Shown piece by piece: positions 44,897-56,046 of a stretch of DNA of 64,000 bases; positions within the stretch are counted from its first letter, which is position 1, and each line of letters opens with the position of its first letter. The notes under the pieces were generated by a model. That model was not told the origin of the DNA. It made no database searches and saw only the letters and a program-made list of their open reading frames with translations. The stretch lies in NCBI GenBank assembly GCA_022702705.1, contig CM040423.1, forward strand, positions 124,196,852 to 124,260,851, in the 5' to 3' direction. The position numbers and the translations under genes are program-made. The stretch comes from Papilionanthe hookeriana x Papilionanthe teres. Taxonomy: Eukaryota; Streptophyta; Magnoliopsida; Asparagales; Orchidaceae.

Positions 44897-45097
44897 GATG
44901 CACTCAAAACTCTCTTCTTAAGATTCAGAAATGAAAATAGGACTTGGGGCAAGTGTTTCTCTTAAATCAGGTCCTTTTTAAAGACTTGGGAAGTGCTAAA
45001 ACTGCCCCAAGACGTTTTAAAACTCCAAAATAACTTCCAAAACTACTCCCCCACGATCTAGGCTTCTAGAACCTCATTTTTCACGTTTTTTATAACT

Positions 45098-45140
45098 GCG
45101 GCTCCTAAGCGCCAACTAGTCGACGCTTAGCCGCCAGTGC
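45098..45140. repeat. GC-rich hairpin between pol and orfA (G4)
   Basis: GCGGCTCCTAAGCGCC and GACGCTTAGCCGCC form an imperfect inverted repeat around AACTAGTC. It lies about 200 bp upstream of the orfA start. Confidence 0.75.
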
Positions 45141-45414
45141 TTAATGTAGCATAGGTCTGCTAAGTGTCCAAATTTTCATTCTGATTTCTCTAAATCATTA
45201 ATTAAGGTCAAATAAACTCTACTATAGTTTAAAAACTCCAAATTACTACCACTAAAAACATAAAAACAAACCAAACAAAGCAAACAAAGCAAACAAAGCA
45301 CACAAAACAAACATAAAGCAAAGCACACCGATAATTATGGGTTGCCTCCCACAAAACGCTTGTTTTAACGTCTTCAGCCTGACATACCCAGAACTCATTT
45401 TGAGTGAACCAACA

Positions 45415-46670
45415 TCAAATTATTATCAGATTTAGATTTATTGACTGAAAAATATGTTTAAGTCTATGTCCGTTAACTTTAAATATTTTTCCAGTCTTAG
45501 GATCTTGAATATCTACAGCTCCATAAGAATGAACTTTTATCACAAAAAATGGGCCCATCCACCTGGACTTAAGTTTTCCATAAAATATTCTCAATCTAGC
45601 ATTATACAGTAAAACTTTTTGTCCTGGTACAAAATTTTTAGTAGGAATCTTCCGATCATGCCATAACTTCATCTTTTCCTTATAAATCTTAGCATTTTCA
45701 TAAGATTCATTCCTTATTTCTTCAAGTTCATTCAATTGCAATAATCTCTTTTCAGTAGCGATCTTTCAAATTGTAATTGAACTCTTTAATAGCCCAATAT
45801 ACTTTATGCTCAAGTTCAAAAGATAAATGAATTTCCAAAAATCAACCTATATGGGGACATTTCTATAGGTGTTCTGTAAGCAGTCCTATAGGTCCACAAA
45901 GCATAATCCAATTTGATTCACCAAACCTTTCTATTTGGATTAACAATTTTTTCCAATATTCTTTTAATTTCATGGTTGGATAATTTAATCAAAACACTTG
46001 TCTGCGGATGATAAAGCAGTAGCAATGCGATGATTAATATGATATTTCGTTGCTAGCTTCCCAATAATCATATTTCTAAAATGACTTCCCCCATCAGTTA
46101 TGATTACTCTTGGTATTCCAAATCTGCAAAATATATTCTTTTCTAAATCTTTGCAATACTTTGAGCATCACATCGAGGTAAATCAATAACTTCAATCCAT
46201 TTGGAAACATAGTCTACTACTATCAAAATATAAATATTTCCGAAAAATGGTGTAAATGGTCCCATAAAATCTACTCCCCAAACATCAAATATTTCAACTT
46301 CCAACATATAATTGTGTGGCATCTTATTTCTTCTAGGAATATTGCCTACACGCTGACATCTATCACAATTTTTAATATAAACATTCACATCCTTAAAAAT
46401 TGTAGGCCAATAAAATCCTGATTGTAATATTCTATATGCAGTTTTATCACTTCCAAAATTTCCCCCATAATCAGAATCATGAGATTTTTGAATAATTTCA
46501 TAAATCTCTTCCAAAGGTACACATCTTCGAATTATAGGATCATTTCCTTGTTTATATAAAAATGGGTCATCCCAAAAATAAGTCTTAGCATGAGATGAAA
46601 ATTTCTTCTTTTCTTGGTATGTCAAACCATAAGGTATAATATTACTAACAATAAAGTTTACTATGTCTGC
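45415..46670 (-). pseudogene. Integrase of G4
   Basis: An open part (46625-46143) carries RRCVP, the zinc-binding block with HDSDYGGNFG (the second His is Asn) and NCDRCQRVGN, then WGVDFMGPF (first catalytic Asp) and VDYVSKWIEV. A stop at 46143 and frameshifts follow; the second Asp block and the Glu block near 46110-45960 are decayed. The C-terminal part (45741-45415) is open: LEEIRNESYENAKIYKEKM, SRWMGPFFVIKVHSYGAVDI. Confidence 0.78.
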
Positions 46671-47235
46671 ATACCACGGAACACGCTATTCTTTAACAGT
46701 GAACAGTTTTTCATCAAGAGAATGTTCATTAATTTCTTCAATATCACAGAGAGATTTTTCAATTTCAAGCCTGGACAAATGATCAGCAATTTGATTATCA
46801 GAACCCTTCCTATCTACTATCTCAAAATCAAATTCTTGCAAAAGAAGAACCCATCTTATCAGTCTCGGTTTTGCATCATATTTCTTCATTAAGTATTTAA
46901 TAGCAGAATGATCAGTATGCACCACACATTTAGTTCCAATTAAATATGATCAAAATTTATCAAAGGCAAATACTATAGCTAATAACTCTTTCTTGGTAGT
47001 GGTATAGTTAATTTGAGCTTCATTAAGAGTTTTACTGGCATAATAAATTACTTTGAAAATTTTATCATATTTTTGACCCAAAACAGCACCAATAGCATAA
47101 TCACTAGCATCACACATTAATTCAAAAGGTTTTTTCCAATTTGGTGAAGTTATTACAGGTGCAGTGATTAATTTTTCTTTTAAAGTTTCAAAGGCTTTGA
47201 AGCAATCATTATCAAAATTAAAAATTGCATCCTTT
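46671..47235 (-). pseudogene. RNase H of G4
   Basis: ELMCDASDYAIGAVLGQ, INYTTTKKELLAIVFAFDKF, then one stop at about 46950 and the continuation VVHTDHSAIKYLMKKYDAK and DRKGSDNQIADHLSRL. The catalytic acidic residues are present. Confidence 0.78.
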
Positions 47236-48619
47236 TCCAGTAAACAGCATAAAGGTTTTGTAATCTTTGTAAAGTCTTTGATGTAACGCCTGTAGAATCC
47301 AGCATGTCCTAAAAAACTTCTAATTCCCCTTACATTGGTTGGGCAAGGTAAACGAGATATAACTTGAATTTTTATAGGATCTACTTCCAAACCTTTTTCT
47401 GAAATTTGATGTCTCAAAACAATTCCTCCTGCTACCGTAAATTGGTATTTTCCCAATTAAGGACAAAATTAGTTTCTTCACAACATTTTAGAACCTTAGA
47501 TAGATGTTCTAAACATGATTCAAACGAAATTCCAAACACTGAAAAGTCATCCATAAAAACTTCAATCCCTTTTTCAATCAAATCACAAAAAATAGCCATC
47601 ATACATCTCTGAAATGTAGCTAGGGCATTACATAAACCAAAGGGCATTCTTCTAAAAGCAAACGTACCATAAGGACGGGTAAATGTAGTTTTCTCTTGAT
47701 CCTCAGGTGCAATTTGAATTTGGTGGTAACCAGTATATCCATCTAGAAAATAAAAGTAATTATGCCCAGCCAGTCTATCCAACATTTGATCTAGAAAAGG
47801 GAGTGGAAAATGATCTTTCCGTGTGGCAAGGTTTAATTTTCTATAATCAATGCATATTCGCCACCCTGTAACTTGTCTTGTTGGTATCATTTCATTTTTT
47901 TCATTAACAGTCACAGTTACTCCTCATTTCTTAGGAACACAATGAATAGGACTAACCCATGTACTATCTGAAATAGGGTAGATAATTCCAACATCCAACC
48001 ATTTTAAAATTTCTTTCTTAACAACGTCTTTCATGATAGGATTTAATCTCCTTTGGGGATAAGCTCGCGGTTTGCATTTATATTCCATAAGAATTCTATG
48101 CATACAAATTGAAAGACTGATTCCTTTAATATCTACAATTGTCCATTCAAAGGCTTTCTTGTGCTTCTTCAAAATTTCAAGCAAACTCTCTTCTTCTTTT
48201 TCAGTTAATTGAGAAGAAATTATAACAGGCAAGGTTGAGCATTCACTTAGAAAAACATACTTCAAATGATCAGGAAGCATTTTTAGCTCAAGTTCAGGAG
48301 GTTTTTCAATTGATGGACCATAAGATTCATCTTTTTCGATCATATCCAACAATTCAAAACTTTCATGGACATACTTTAAATCTTCCTCTTGAAAATCTTC
48401 AGAATCAAATAACTCCTCTTCTTGCTTATATTCCAATTCTTCTCTTTCAACTTTCTTTTCATAAGTTGATTTGAAATGACATTCACTTAAATATTCAATA
48501 ACATCCATCCTACAACACTCATCTTCTTTACCTTTAGCAGGATATTTCATTGATTTTGAAATATTAAATGTAACCGTCTGATCATTAACCCTCATCGTTC
48601 TTCCCTTTTTGCACATCTA
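47236..48619 (-). pseudogene. Reverse transcriptase of G4
   Basis: A 230-codon frame (48616-47924) carries the linker, then PQRRLNPIMKDVVKKEILKWLDVGIIYPI and PIHCVPKK. A TGA at 47922 replaces Gly of PKKGG; the next frame (47914-47432) has CIDYRKLNLATRKDHFPLPF, PEDQEKTTFTRPYG and the intact FMDDFSVFG box near 47545-47572. One frameshift near 47450 then leads to FLGHAGFYRRYIKDF. With just these two breaks the domain is well kept. Confidence 0.8.
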
Positions 48620-49110
48620 TCATGGCTCTGCCTGTAGCCAGAAAAGGTCTACCCAAAATTATGGGTATCTCTTTATCTTCCTCTATATCTAACGCAATGA
48701 AATCCAAAGAAAAAATAAATTGATCCACTTTTACCAAAACATCTTATATAACTCCTTTAAGATATGTGATCGAACGATCTGCTAATTGCAGAGTTACATT
48801 AGTTGGGGTTATTTCTCTTAGTCCCAGTCTTTTGAATACTGATAGAGGCATAAGGTTAATTCTTGCACCCAAATCACATAAAGCTTTTCCACAAAATCTT
48901 TCTCCGATTGCACATGGAATTGTGAAACTACCAGGATCTTTAAGTTTTTCAGGATGCTTTTTCTGAATTATCACACTGCACTCCTCAGTAAGTGCAACAG
49001 TCTCATTTTCATCGAACTTCCTATTTTTATTAATATTATCCTTCATAAATTTTGCATAGCTTGGCATTTGTTCTAGGGCTTCAGCAAATGAAATATTAAT
49101 GGTAAGCTTC
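48620..49110 (-). pseudogene. Aspartic protease region of G4
   Basis: GSFTIPCAIGERFCGKALCDLGAR has the active-site DLG; LADRSITYLKGVI follows, then a TAA where Glu is expected (GVIEDVL), then IPIILGRPFLATGRAMIDV. A frameshift near 48620-48640 leads into the RT linker. Confidence 0.75.
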
Positions 49111-50715
49111 TTTATTATCTCCAAGAATTTTAAAAATTGCTTATCCAACTTTTGTTGACGAAGTCTCTGAGGATATGTAGGTGGTAGTTTTTCTAAATCA
49201 ACCTTAGGTGGAGAAATAGGTCTTTCAAAACCTTTTGGAGCGTCCTCTTTAGGTCTTTCAATCTCTTCTTTCTCTACTTCAGTTTCTTTTTGAACTCTAC
49301 CTTCCAATTCTTTTCCACTTCTCAGTTGAATTACTTTTACTTGTTCTTTATTCTTTTCTCTTAGATTCACTTCAGTATTACTTGGAAGCATTCCTTGGGA
49401 TCTATTACTTAAGGCATTTGGAATTTGTCACAATTGATTTTCAATATTTCTGGTGGTTGTTCCTTGAATTTGTAATTGATTTCCCATATCTGATACTACT
49501 TCTTTCATAGACAACTTCTTCTCCTTTAATTGTGAATCACTGTTATAACCTGAAGGATAAGTTATCTATTATTATTATTACCTTGGTTGCTCCATATCCC
49601 AAATGGTTTTACTTGGTGGTTCCCCCATTGTTGATTAACACCACCCTGATTATTGTTATTCCAGTTAAAATATAGATTATTCTTCCAACCTGGGTTATAA
49701 TAATTGGAATATGGGTTGTTAGGTTTGATTATAGCATTCACAGTTTCTGGTGAAGAATAAGAATCAACCATTTAGCCTAATGAATTTTCTTCAATCATGA
49801 GATTTAGCTGAGAAAAATTCATCCCAAATTGGTCTATCTTCCCTGATACAACAACAACTTGATTTGCTAACATTGTAAAAGCATCATTTTCATAAACACT
49901 GACTAACTTTTTAGGATTCAACCTTTCAGAAGGCTATTGAAATTATTAGTAGCCATTTCTTCAATTAAAGCATAAGCATCGAGAAAATAGTTTAGACATT
50001 AATGATCCACTAAGAATGAAGCATCGATGATTGATCTAAGAGATCCAACTAATCCATTATAAAAAGTCTGAATTATTAACCAATTTGGTATCGAATGATG
50101 TGGACATTTCTTGAGGAGATCTTTAAATCTTTCCCATGCTTCATATATTGATTCCCCTTCAAAATGACAAAAAGATGTTATATCATTTCTCAACTTAGCA
50201 GTCTTAGACGGTGGAAAATATTTAGCAAGGAATTTTTGTGACAGTTCACCCCAAGTTCTTATTGATCCAGGTGGTAAGGAATGTAACCATATTTTAGCTT
50301 TATCCCTTAGTGAGAAAGGAAAAATTCTAAGTCTAATAGCATCATCTGAAACACCATCATATTTAAAAGTAGCACACAGCTCTAGAAAATTAGCAAGATG
50401 CAAATTAGGATCTTCAGTTGTTGCTCCCCCAAACTGATTATTAGACACCATTTAGATAATATCAGGTTAAAGCTCAAAAGAATTAGCAGCTACAACAGGA
50501 TTTTGATTACTACCATGAAATTCATCTAGTGTAGGGTTAACATAATCTCTTAAAGGTCTTAATTCTTGATGGATGTTACATTTTGATTTTGATGATTTGC
50601 CGTTTCTTGAATATTTTTATCTTTTTCTGTATTTTTAATTTTTTTTTATTTTTCTGATAGTTCTTTCTAATTTAGAATCGTAAGGCACAAGTCTCTCAGA
50701 ACCTGAACTACGCAT
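49111..50715 (-). pseudogene. gag and gag-PR spacer of G4
   Basis: The N-terminus is near 50715 (MRSSGSERLVPYDSKLERTI). An open part (50451-49999) has TEDPNLHLANFLELCATF, DAIRLRIFPFSLRDKAK and WERFKDLLKKCPHHS. The Asn-rich C-terminal part (49771-49562) has NPYSNYYNPGWKNN. The spacer (49391 onward) is charged: EVEKEEIERPKED. Stops near 50454, 49980 and 49562 interrupt it. Confidence 0.78.
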
Positions 50716-50814
50716 ACAACAATAAAAAAAACAAAACACAACACACTAACAAAAACATAGAAATGTAAAAATTTAAAATTTCTTAATTCTCTTTAAAATG
50801 CAATTTAATTATTT

Positions 50815-50882
50815 TCCCCGGCAACAGTGCCAAAAACTTGATCCCCGATAAATATATGTGCGCAAAAAACTTGACTCCACAC
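50815..50882 (-). other. Duplicated primer-binding site region of G4
   Basis: On the minus strand AGTCAAGTTTTTTGCGCAC is followed about 25 bp later by GATCAAGTTTTTGGCACTG and TTGCCGGGGA. The second is a near match to the tRNA-Asp complement; the first is a decayed duplicate. Confidence 0.6.
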
Positions 50883-51789
50883 CAAATATGTATGTACTGA
50901 TGATTTAAATATGAAAATTATGATTTTATAAAATGGGTACTACATAAGTATATATATCGTTTATTAAGTAATATAGAACTTTCTGATTTATCAAGTAATA
51001 TAGGACTTTCTGATTAAGCCCCGAGATATCGAACCCACAGGGAAAATTTGAAAATCTTTAAAGGAATCAGAAAATTATCTTTTTAATTTTTTTTATGGCT
51101 TTTGAAAGTATGTATTAATTTTGAAAAGTTTTGAAAGTTGATTTATCTTTTGAAATTTCCTTAATAAAATGTTAAGCAAGAAATTAAAATTATAATAACT
51201 AATAACACTGTATGTAAAACACTATTAACTAGAATATCTTTTTCTTTTCTTTTATGAAGTACTAATAATTATTAAAGTATTGTTGTGAAAGTAATTAAAT
51301 TTGTTGTGACAGATAAAAGTAAATGTGTTCTTTACCCTTACTTGGTTCTATAAAGAACATATGTTATTTTGAAATTTTTATCATTTTGAACATGGTTAGG
51401 CAGGGAAGATACCAGCCTATAACTCTAGAGTTCCCTCGATTCCCACCAATTGGGTGCTAACTTCTCATAACAAAACTCAAAACTTCAAACCAAATTAGGG
51501 GGTTTTAGTCTGTCACTCTAAAATCCTCTAATTTTACTCCCTTCCATAAAAATATCTTCTAATATTACATTCAATTATATGGACTACAATTCTTACCCAT
51601 ATAATTGTATGTGACTCTTACTAACTTTTATGAGACAATACTGCATTGGATTTTACAAATTAAAAGGAAAATACTATAAAAACTTTCTTCAAAATGCAAG
51701 TGGAAGAGCCCTTCAAAAGGCAAAGGATGAGCTCCTTAATCTTTCTTAAGACTCTCTTTAAATAGTAAACCAAAAGGTGCCTTGGTGTC
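50883..51789 (-). mobile_element. 5' LTR of G4 (truncated)
   Basis: Reverse complement of much of the G5 LTR: 51361-51660 pairs with 52800-53100 and 51740-51789 pairs with 52168-52215. A stretch matching about 52300-52760 is deleted here. The U3 start is missing; similarity ends at 51789, where G5 begins. Confidence 0.8.
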
Positions 51790-53532
51790 TGATACACCTA
51801 AAATATATAGTATTTTTATGTACATTTTTATACCTATTTTTAATGATATTGCACTTTAATGGAAGGTATTTTGTGTTTTTCTTACAGGTATGATGAAAAT
51901 GGATGGTCATGACGAAAGGAGTAAAATTGGATCAAATTTGGAGTAAAAAATGAAAAATAAAAAATTTGGCCCTGGCGGCTAAGCGCCGTTGGGCCGGCGC
52001 TTAGCCGCCACAGTGAAAAATTGAGATTCAATTGGATTTGGTGCCAATTTCAAAGGGGATGGGATGCAACTCTTGGTGGTAATCTCCATAACTTCCTTTG
52101 GGCGGCAAGTTTGAATAAAGGGGTGCGTTCCTTGGTTGATACATCGAATCTGGACACATTTTGAAAAGACACCAAGACACCTTTTGGTTTACAATTTAAA
52201 GAGAGTCTTAGAAATGATTTAGGGAGGAAATTTGAGGAGACTCTTCCACTGCATTTTGAAGAGTACTTCCATTGTTCTTCCACTGTATTTTAAAAGTTTT
52301 TTTTAGAGTAGGAGTAGAGAGTAGAAAGGAGAAAAAGGTCGGAGTGAAGTATTCTTCTTCCCACTTCTTTTCTTTCTTTTAGATTAGTTTTTATTGAAGT
52401 TTGAAGTCTATATTCTGAGTCATCGGAGTTGGGAGACTTCCTCTGAGAAGTAGTTAAGTGAAGAGTAAAAGTTTCAAAGGAACTTCTTTATTCTTGTGGA
52501 GAGAATTTTCAGATAAGTGTTCACTTTTATTTAGTTTATTAATACTTATTTTTGTTTTTTATTTTTCTTATAGTTATTTTTAATTTCAAATCAAAGTTTT
52601 TTTATATTTTCTCAATGCATTCTGAGTAGTTTACTTTATCTTTTCTTTCTTAAATGGAGAAGTAATTAATTTAAAGAGAATTGTTGTGGAAAGTACAAGT
52701 GTTTAAAAGTTGGAAGAAGTTGTGAAGATTGATTCTAAAAACTCTGTTTACTTCTTAATTTTGCCTGTTAAGTTGTAAAATTTATTAAGATTATGTAAGA
52801 TCCAATGCGATATTGTCTCATAAAAGTTAGTAAGAATCACATGAAATTATATGGGTGAGAACTGTAGTCCATATAATTGAATGTAATATTAGAAGATATT
52901 TTTATAAAAGGAGTAAAATTAGAGGATTTTAGAGTGACAGGCTAAAACCCCCTAATTTGGTTTGAAGTTTTGAGGTTTGTTATGAGAAGTTAGCCCCCAG
53001 GTGGTGGGAATCAAGGGAACTCTAGAGTGAGAGACTGGTATCTTCCCTTCCTAACCATGTTCAAAATAATAAAAATTTCAAATTAACCTATGTTCTTTAT
53101 AGAACCAAGTAAGAGTAAAGAACACATTAGCTTCTATCTGTCACAACAAATTTGAATACTTCCACAACAATACTTTATGAATTATTACTTCTTCATGAAA
53201 GGAAAGAAAAAGATATTCTAGTTAATAGTATTTTACATCCAGTGTTATTAGTTATTGAAATTTTAATTTCTTGTTTAGAATTTTATTAAGAAAATTTTAA
53301 AAGACATATCAACCTTCAAAACTTTTCAAAATCAAGACATACTTTTTGGAAACAATTAAAGAAAATAAAAAGATAATTTCTTTGATTCCTTTAAAGATTT
53401 CACATTTTCCCTGTGGGTTCGATATCTCGGGGCTTAATCAGAAACTCCTATGTTACTTGATAAACGGTACGTATACTTGCGTAGTATCCCATATTATAAA
53501 ATCATAATTTTCATATCTAAAATCATCAGTGC
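51790..53532 (+). mobile_element. 5' LTR of G5
   Basis: It starts TGATACACCTAAAATAT and ends near ATCATCAGTGCA, just before the primer-site region, giving about 1.74 kb with TG...CA ends. The start resembles the G6 LTR start TGATCCAAG on the minus strand. U3 holds a GC-rich hairpin (51973-52010) and a TATA-like TTTAAAG near 52187; U5 holds the conserved ACGGTACGTATACTTGCG block near 53465-53482. Confidence 0.75.
51973..52010. repeat. Perfect GC-rich hairpin in the G5 U3
   Basis: TGGCGGCTAAGCGCC and GGCGCTTAGCCGCCA form a perfect 15-bp stem around an 8-base centre (GTTGGGCC), in a flank that is about two thirds A+T. It lies about 180 bp upstream of the TATA-like site. Confidence 0.93.
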
Positions 53533-53620
53533 ACTTATATCTGACGGTACCAAGTTTTTGGCGCTGTTGCACTTATATCTATCGGTACGGAACCAAGTTT
53601 TTGGCATTGTTGCCGGGGAA
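53531..53620 (+). other. Duplicated primer-binding site region of G5
   Basis: Two tandem segments, each starting GCACTTATATCT and carrying ACCAAGTTTTTGGC. The first is cut after GCGCTGTT; the second continues ATTGTTGCCGGGGA, the tRNA-Asp-like site. Confidence 0.7.
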
Positions 53621-53721
53621 AATTAATTTAAATTGCATTTTAAAAAGAATTAAGAAATTATAAATTTTTACTTTTCTTTGTTTTTGTTAGTGTGTTGTAT
53701 TTTGTTTTGTTTTATTATTGT

Positions 53722-55375
53722 ATGCGTAGTTTAGGTTCTGAAGGACTTGTGCCTTACGATTCTGAATTAGAAAGAACTATCAAAAAAATTAAAAATACAG
53801 TAAAAGATAAAAATATTCAAGAAATGGCAAATCATCAAGATCAAAATGTTGGCATCCATCAAGAATTAAGACCTTTAAGAGATTATGTTAACCCTATAGT
53901 AGATGAACTTCGTGGTAGTATTCAAAACCCTGTTGTAGCTGCTAATTCTTTTGAGTTTAAACCTGTTATTATCCAAATGGTGTCAAATAATCGGTTTGGG
54001 GAGCAACAACTCGAAGATCCTAATTTGCATCTTGCTAATTTTCTAGAGTTGTGTGCTTACTTTTAAATATGATGGTGTTTCAAATGATGCTATTAGACTT
54101 AGACTTTTTCCTTTCTCACTAAGGGATAAAGCTAAAATGTGGTTACATTCGTTAGCACCTGGATCAATTAGAACTTGGGTGAACTGTTACAAAAATTCCT
54201 TGCTAAATATTTTCTTCCATCTAAGATCGCTAAGTTGAGAAATGATATAACATCTTTTTGTCGGTTTGAAGGAGAATCAATATATGAAGCATGAGAAGAT
54301 TTAAAGATCTCCTCGGAAATGTCCACATCATGCGATACCGTATCGGTTAATAATTCAAACTTTTTATAATGGATTAGTTGGATCTCTTAGATCAATCATC
54401 GATGTTGCTGCTGGTGGATCATTAATGTCTAAACCATTTTCTGATGCTTATGCTTTAATTGAAGAAAATGCTACTAATAATTTTTAATGGCCTTCTGAAA
54501 GGTTAAATCCTAAAAAGGTAGCCAGTGTTTATGAAAAATGATGCTTTTACAATGCTAGCAAATTAAGTTGCTGCTGTATCAAAGAAGATAGACCAATTTG
54601 GGATGAATTTTTCTCAGCCAAATTTCATGATTGAAGAAAATTCATTAGGCCAAATGGTTAATTCTTATTCTTAACCAGAAACTGTGAATGCTATAATCAA
54701 ACCTAACAACCCATATTCCAATTATTATAATCCAGGTTGGATGAATCATCCAAATTTTAACTGGAATAACAATAATCAGGGCGGTGTTAATCAACAATGG
54801 GGGCACCAAGTAAACCCATTGGGTAATTGGAACAACCAAGGTAATAATAATAATAGATTAACTTATCCTTAAGGTTATAACATTGCTTTATAAAATAAGG
54901 AGAAGAAGTTGTCAATGGAAGAAGTAGTATCACATATGGAAAATCAATTACAAATTCAAGGAGCAACCATCAGAAATATTGAAAATCAATTGGGACAAAT
55001 TGCAAATGCCTTAAGTAATAGATCCCAAGGAATGCTTCCAAGTAATACTGAAGTGAATCCAAGAGAAAAGAATAAAGAACAAGTGAAAGCAATTCAACTG
55101 ATAAGTGGAAAAGAATTGAAAGGTAGAGTTCAAAAAGAAACTGAAGTATAGAAAGAAGAGATTGAAAGACTTAAAGAGGACGCTCCAAAAGATTTTGAAA
55201 GACCTATTTCTCCACCTAAGGTTGATTTAGAAAAACCACCACCTCCATTTCCTTAGAGACTTCATCAACAAAAGTTGGATAAGCAATTTTCAAAATTCTT
55301 GGAGATATTAAAGAAGCTTACCATTAATATTCCATTTACTGAAGCCCTAGAAATTTATGAAGGAAAGTAAAAAGG
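53722..55375 (+). pseudogene. gag pseudogene of G5
   Basis: It begins MRSLGSEGLVPYDSELERTI at 53722. It is open to about 54063, including RDYVNPIVDEL and LEDPNLHLANFLELCA, then shifts frame to KYDGVSNDAIRLRLFPFSL. Further stops occur near 54236, 54293 and 54486. The Asn-rich NPYSNYYNPGWMNH part lies at 54700-54870, and the spacer with ENQLGQIANAL and LPSNTEVNPREK runs to 55151. It is truncated at 55375. Confidence 0.78.
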
Positions 55376-55465
55376 TGGCCCTAATATGATCTCTCTAATT
55401 CTCTCTCTAGGTTAGACTCAAGATAGGGTGGTAAATGGAGCTTTTTTCTCTGAAGGAATACCCTC

Positions 55466-55474
55466 CTATTTATA
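55466..55474 (-). promoter_or_regulatory. TATA box of the G6 LTR
   Basis: On the minus strand CCTATAAATAGGAGG is a strong plant-type TATA box. It lies about 75-135 bp downstream of the three GC palindromic units. Confidence 0.7.
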
Positions 55475-55546
55475 GGCTTCAAGGGTTGCCTCAAGGCACC
55501 TCTTCAAAATGTGTCCATATTCAATGAATCTTCTAGAAGGTGTGTC

Positions 55547-55609
55547 TGGCGCCTAGGCGCCGGAATCTAGCACCTAGGCGCCGGAATATGGCGCCTAGGC
55601 ACCGGACAC
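55547..55609. repeat. Three 21-bp GC palindromic units in the G6 U3
   Basis: Three tandem 21-bp units, each with the 14-bp palindrome GGCGCCTAGGCGCC or a one- to two-base variant, followed by GGAAT or GGACA. They start at 55547, 55568 and 55589. Confidence 0.93.
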
Positions 55610-55810
55610 CACGTCCAGTTCTTCGCACCTATTCACTTTGGATCGCACCTCTTCGCGATTAAAACCATTTTGATGCGTCCAAATACATAGTATCACTTGT
55701 CCTCTAAACCAGGAACAACTGCTAGTCTTCTAGAAGGTTCAAAAACCACTCACACAGTCAAAATAACCGCCCAAAATTCGTTAAAAACTAAACAATTTTC
55801 TGTATCGAGC

Positions 55811-55828
55811 TGACGCTTAGGCGCCAGG
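55811..55828. repeat. Single GC palindromic unit, distal U3 of G6
   Basis: GACGCTTAGGCGCCAGGCC, one further unit of the same family about 200 bp upstream (element orientation) of the triple array. Confidence 0.75.
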
Positions 55829-56031
55829 CCAGTAATTTCGACAAGTTTGCATTTTGGCTCTATTTTTGCTCCTTTTTGCTCCTTTTTGCTCCTTTTTCAT
55901 ATTTTTCTCCTTCTTGAATATTTTTGTATCACCTACATCCAAAAACACAAAAGTACCTTTCATTAAAGCATAATATCCTTAAAATTTAATAAAAATCAAG
56001 GCATAAAAATAAGTATTTTTTTCTTGGATCA

Positions 56032-56046
56032 AAATCCCCCAAACTT
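56032..56046 (-). other. Polypurine tract of G6
   Basis: On the minus strand AAGTTTGGGGGATTT directly precedes the LTR start TGATCC. This position fits the primer for plus-strand DNA synthesis. Confidence 0.65.

Larger units (their letters stand above)
44030..51789 (-). mobile_element. G4: Athila-like gypsy element
   Basis: Minus-strand element in the order LTR (50883-51789), double primer site, gag, PR, RT, RNase H, integrase, GC palindrome, orfA, GC palindromes. The 3' end (orfB and 3' LTR) is lost near 44030, where a copia-like remnant begins. The pol region has only a handful of lesions, so it is among the younger gypsy copies. It differs in sequence from G2/G6 (for example EINEHSLDEKLF against NINEKFPDE) and is closest to G5 in gag and LTR. 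Confidence 0.85.
51790..55375 (+). mobile_element. G5: Athila-like gypsy element, truncated
   Basis: Plus-strand element with a full-length LTR (51790-53532), duplicated primer-site region, gag and the start of the gag-PR spacer. It is cut inside the EALE..FMK block near 55375, where G6 LTR sequence starts on the other strand. It stands head to head with G4. Confidence 0.85.
55376..56031 (-). mobile_element. 3' LTR of G6 (U3 and start of R)
   Basis: On the minus strand it starts TGATCCAAGAAAAAAATAC at 56031, directly after a purine tract. It resembles the G5 LTR start (ATTTTTATG..., the CTTTAATG block, GGTA.TTTTGTGTTTTT). The U5 half is missing at the junction with G5. Confidence 0.75.

Noticed and set aside
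52050..52283. 77-codon minus-strand ORF in the G5 LTR
   Set aside because: It lies within the LTR, has no family match and is not conserved in the G4 LTR.
55547..55609. Possible CRISPR-like array of short GC repeats
   Set aside because: Units are contiguous palindromes without spacers, inside a plant retrotransposon LTR.
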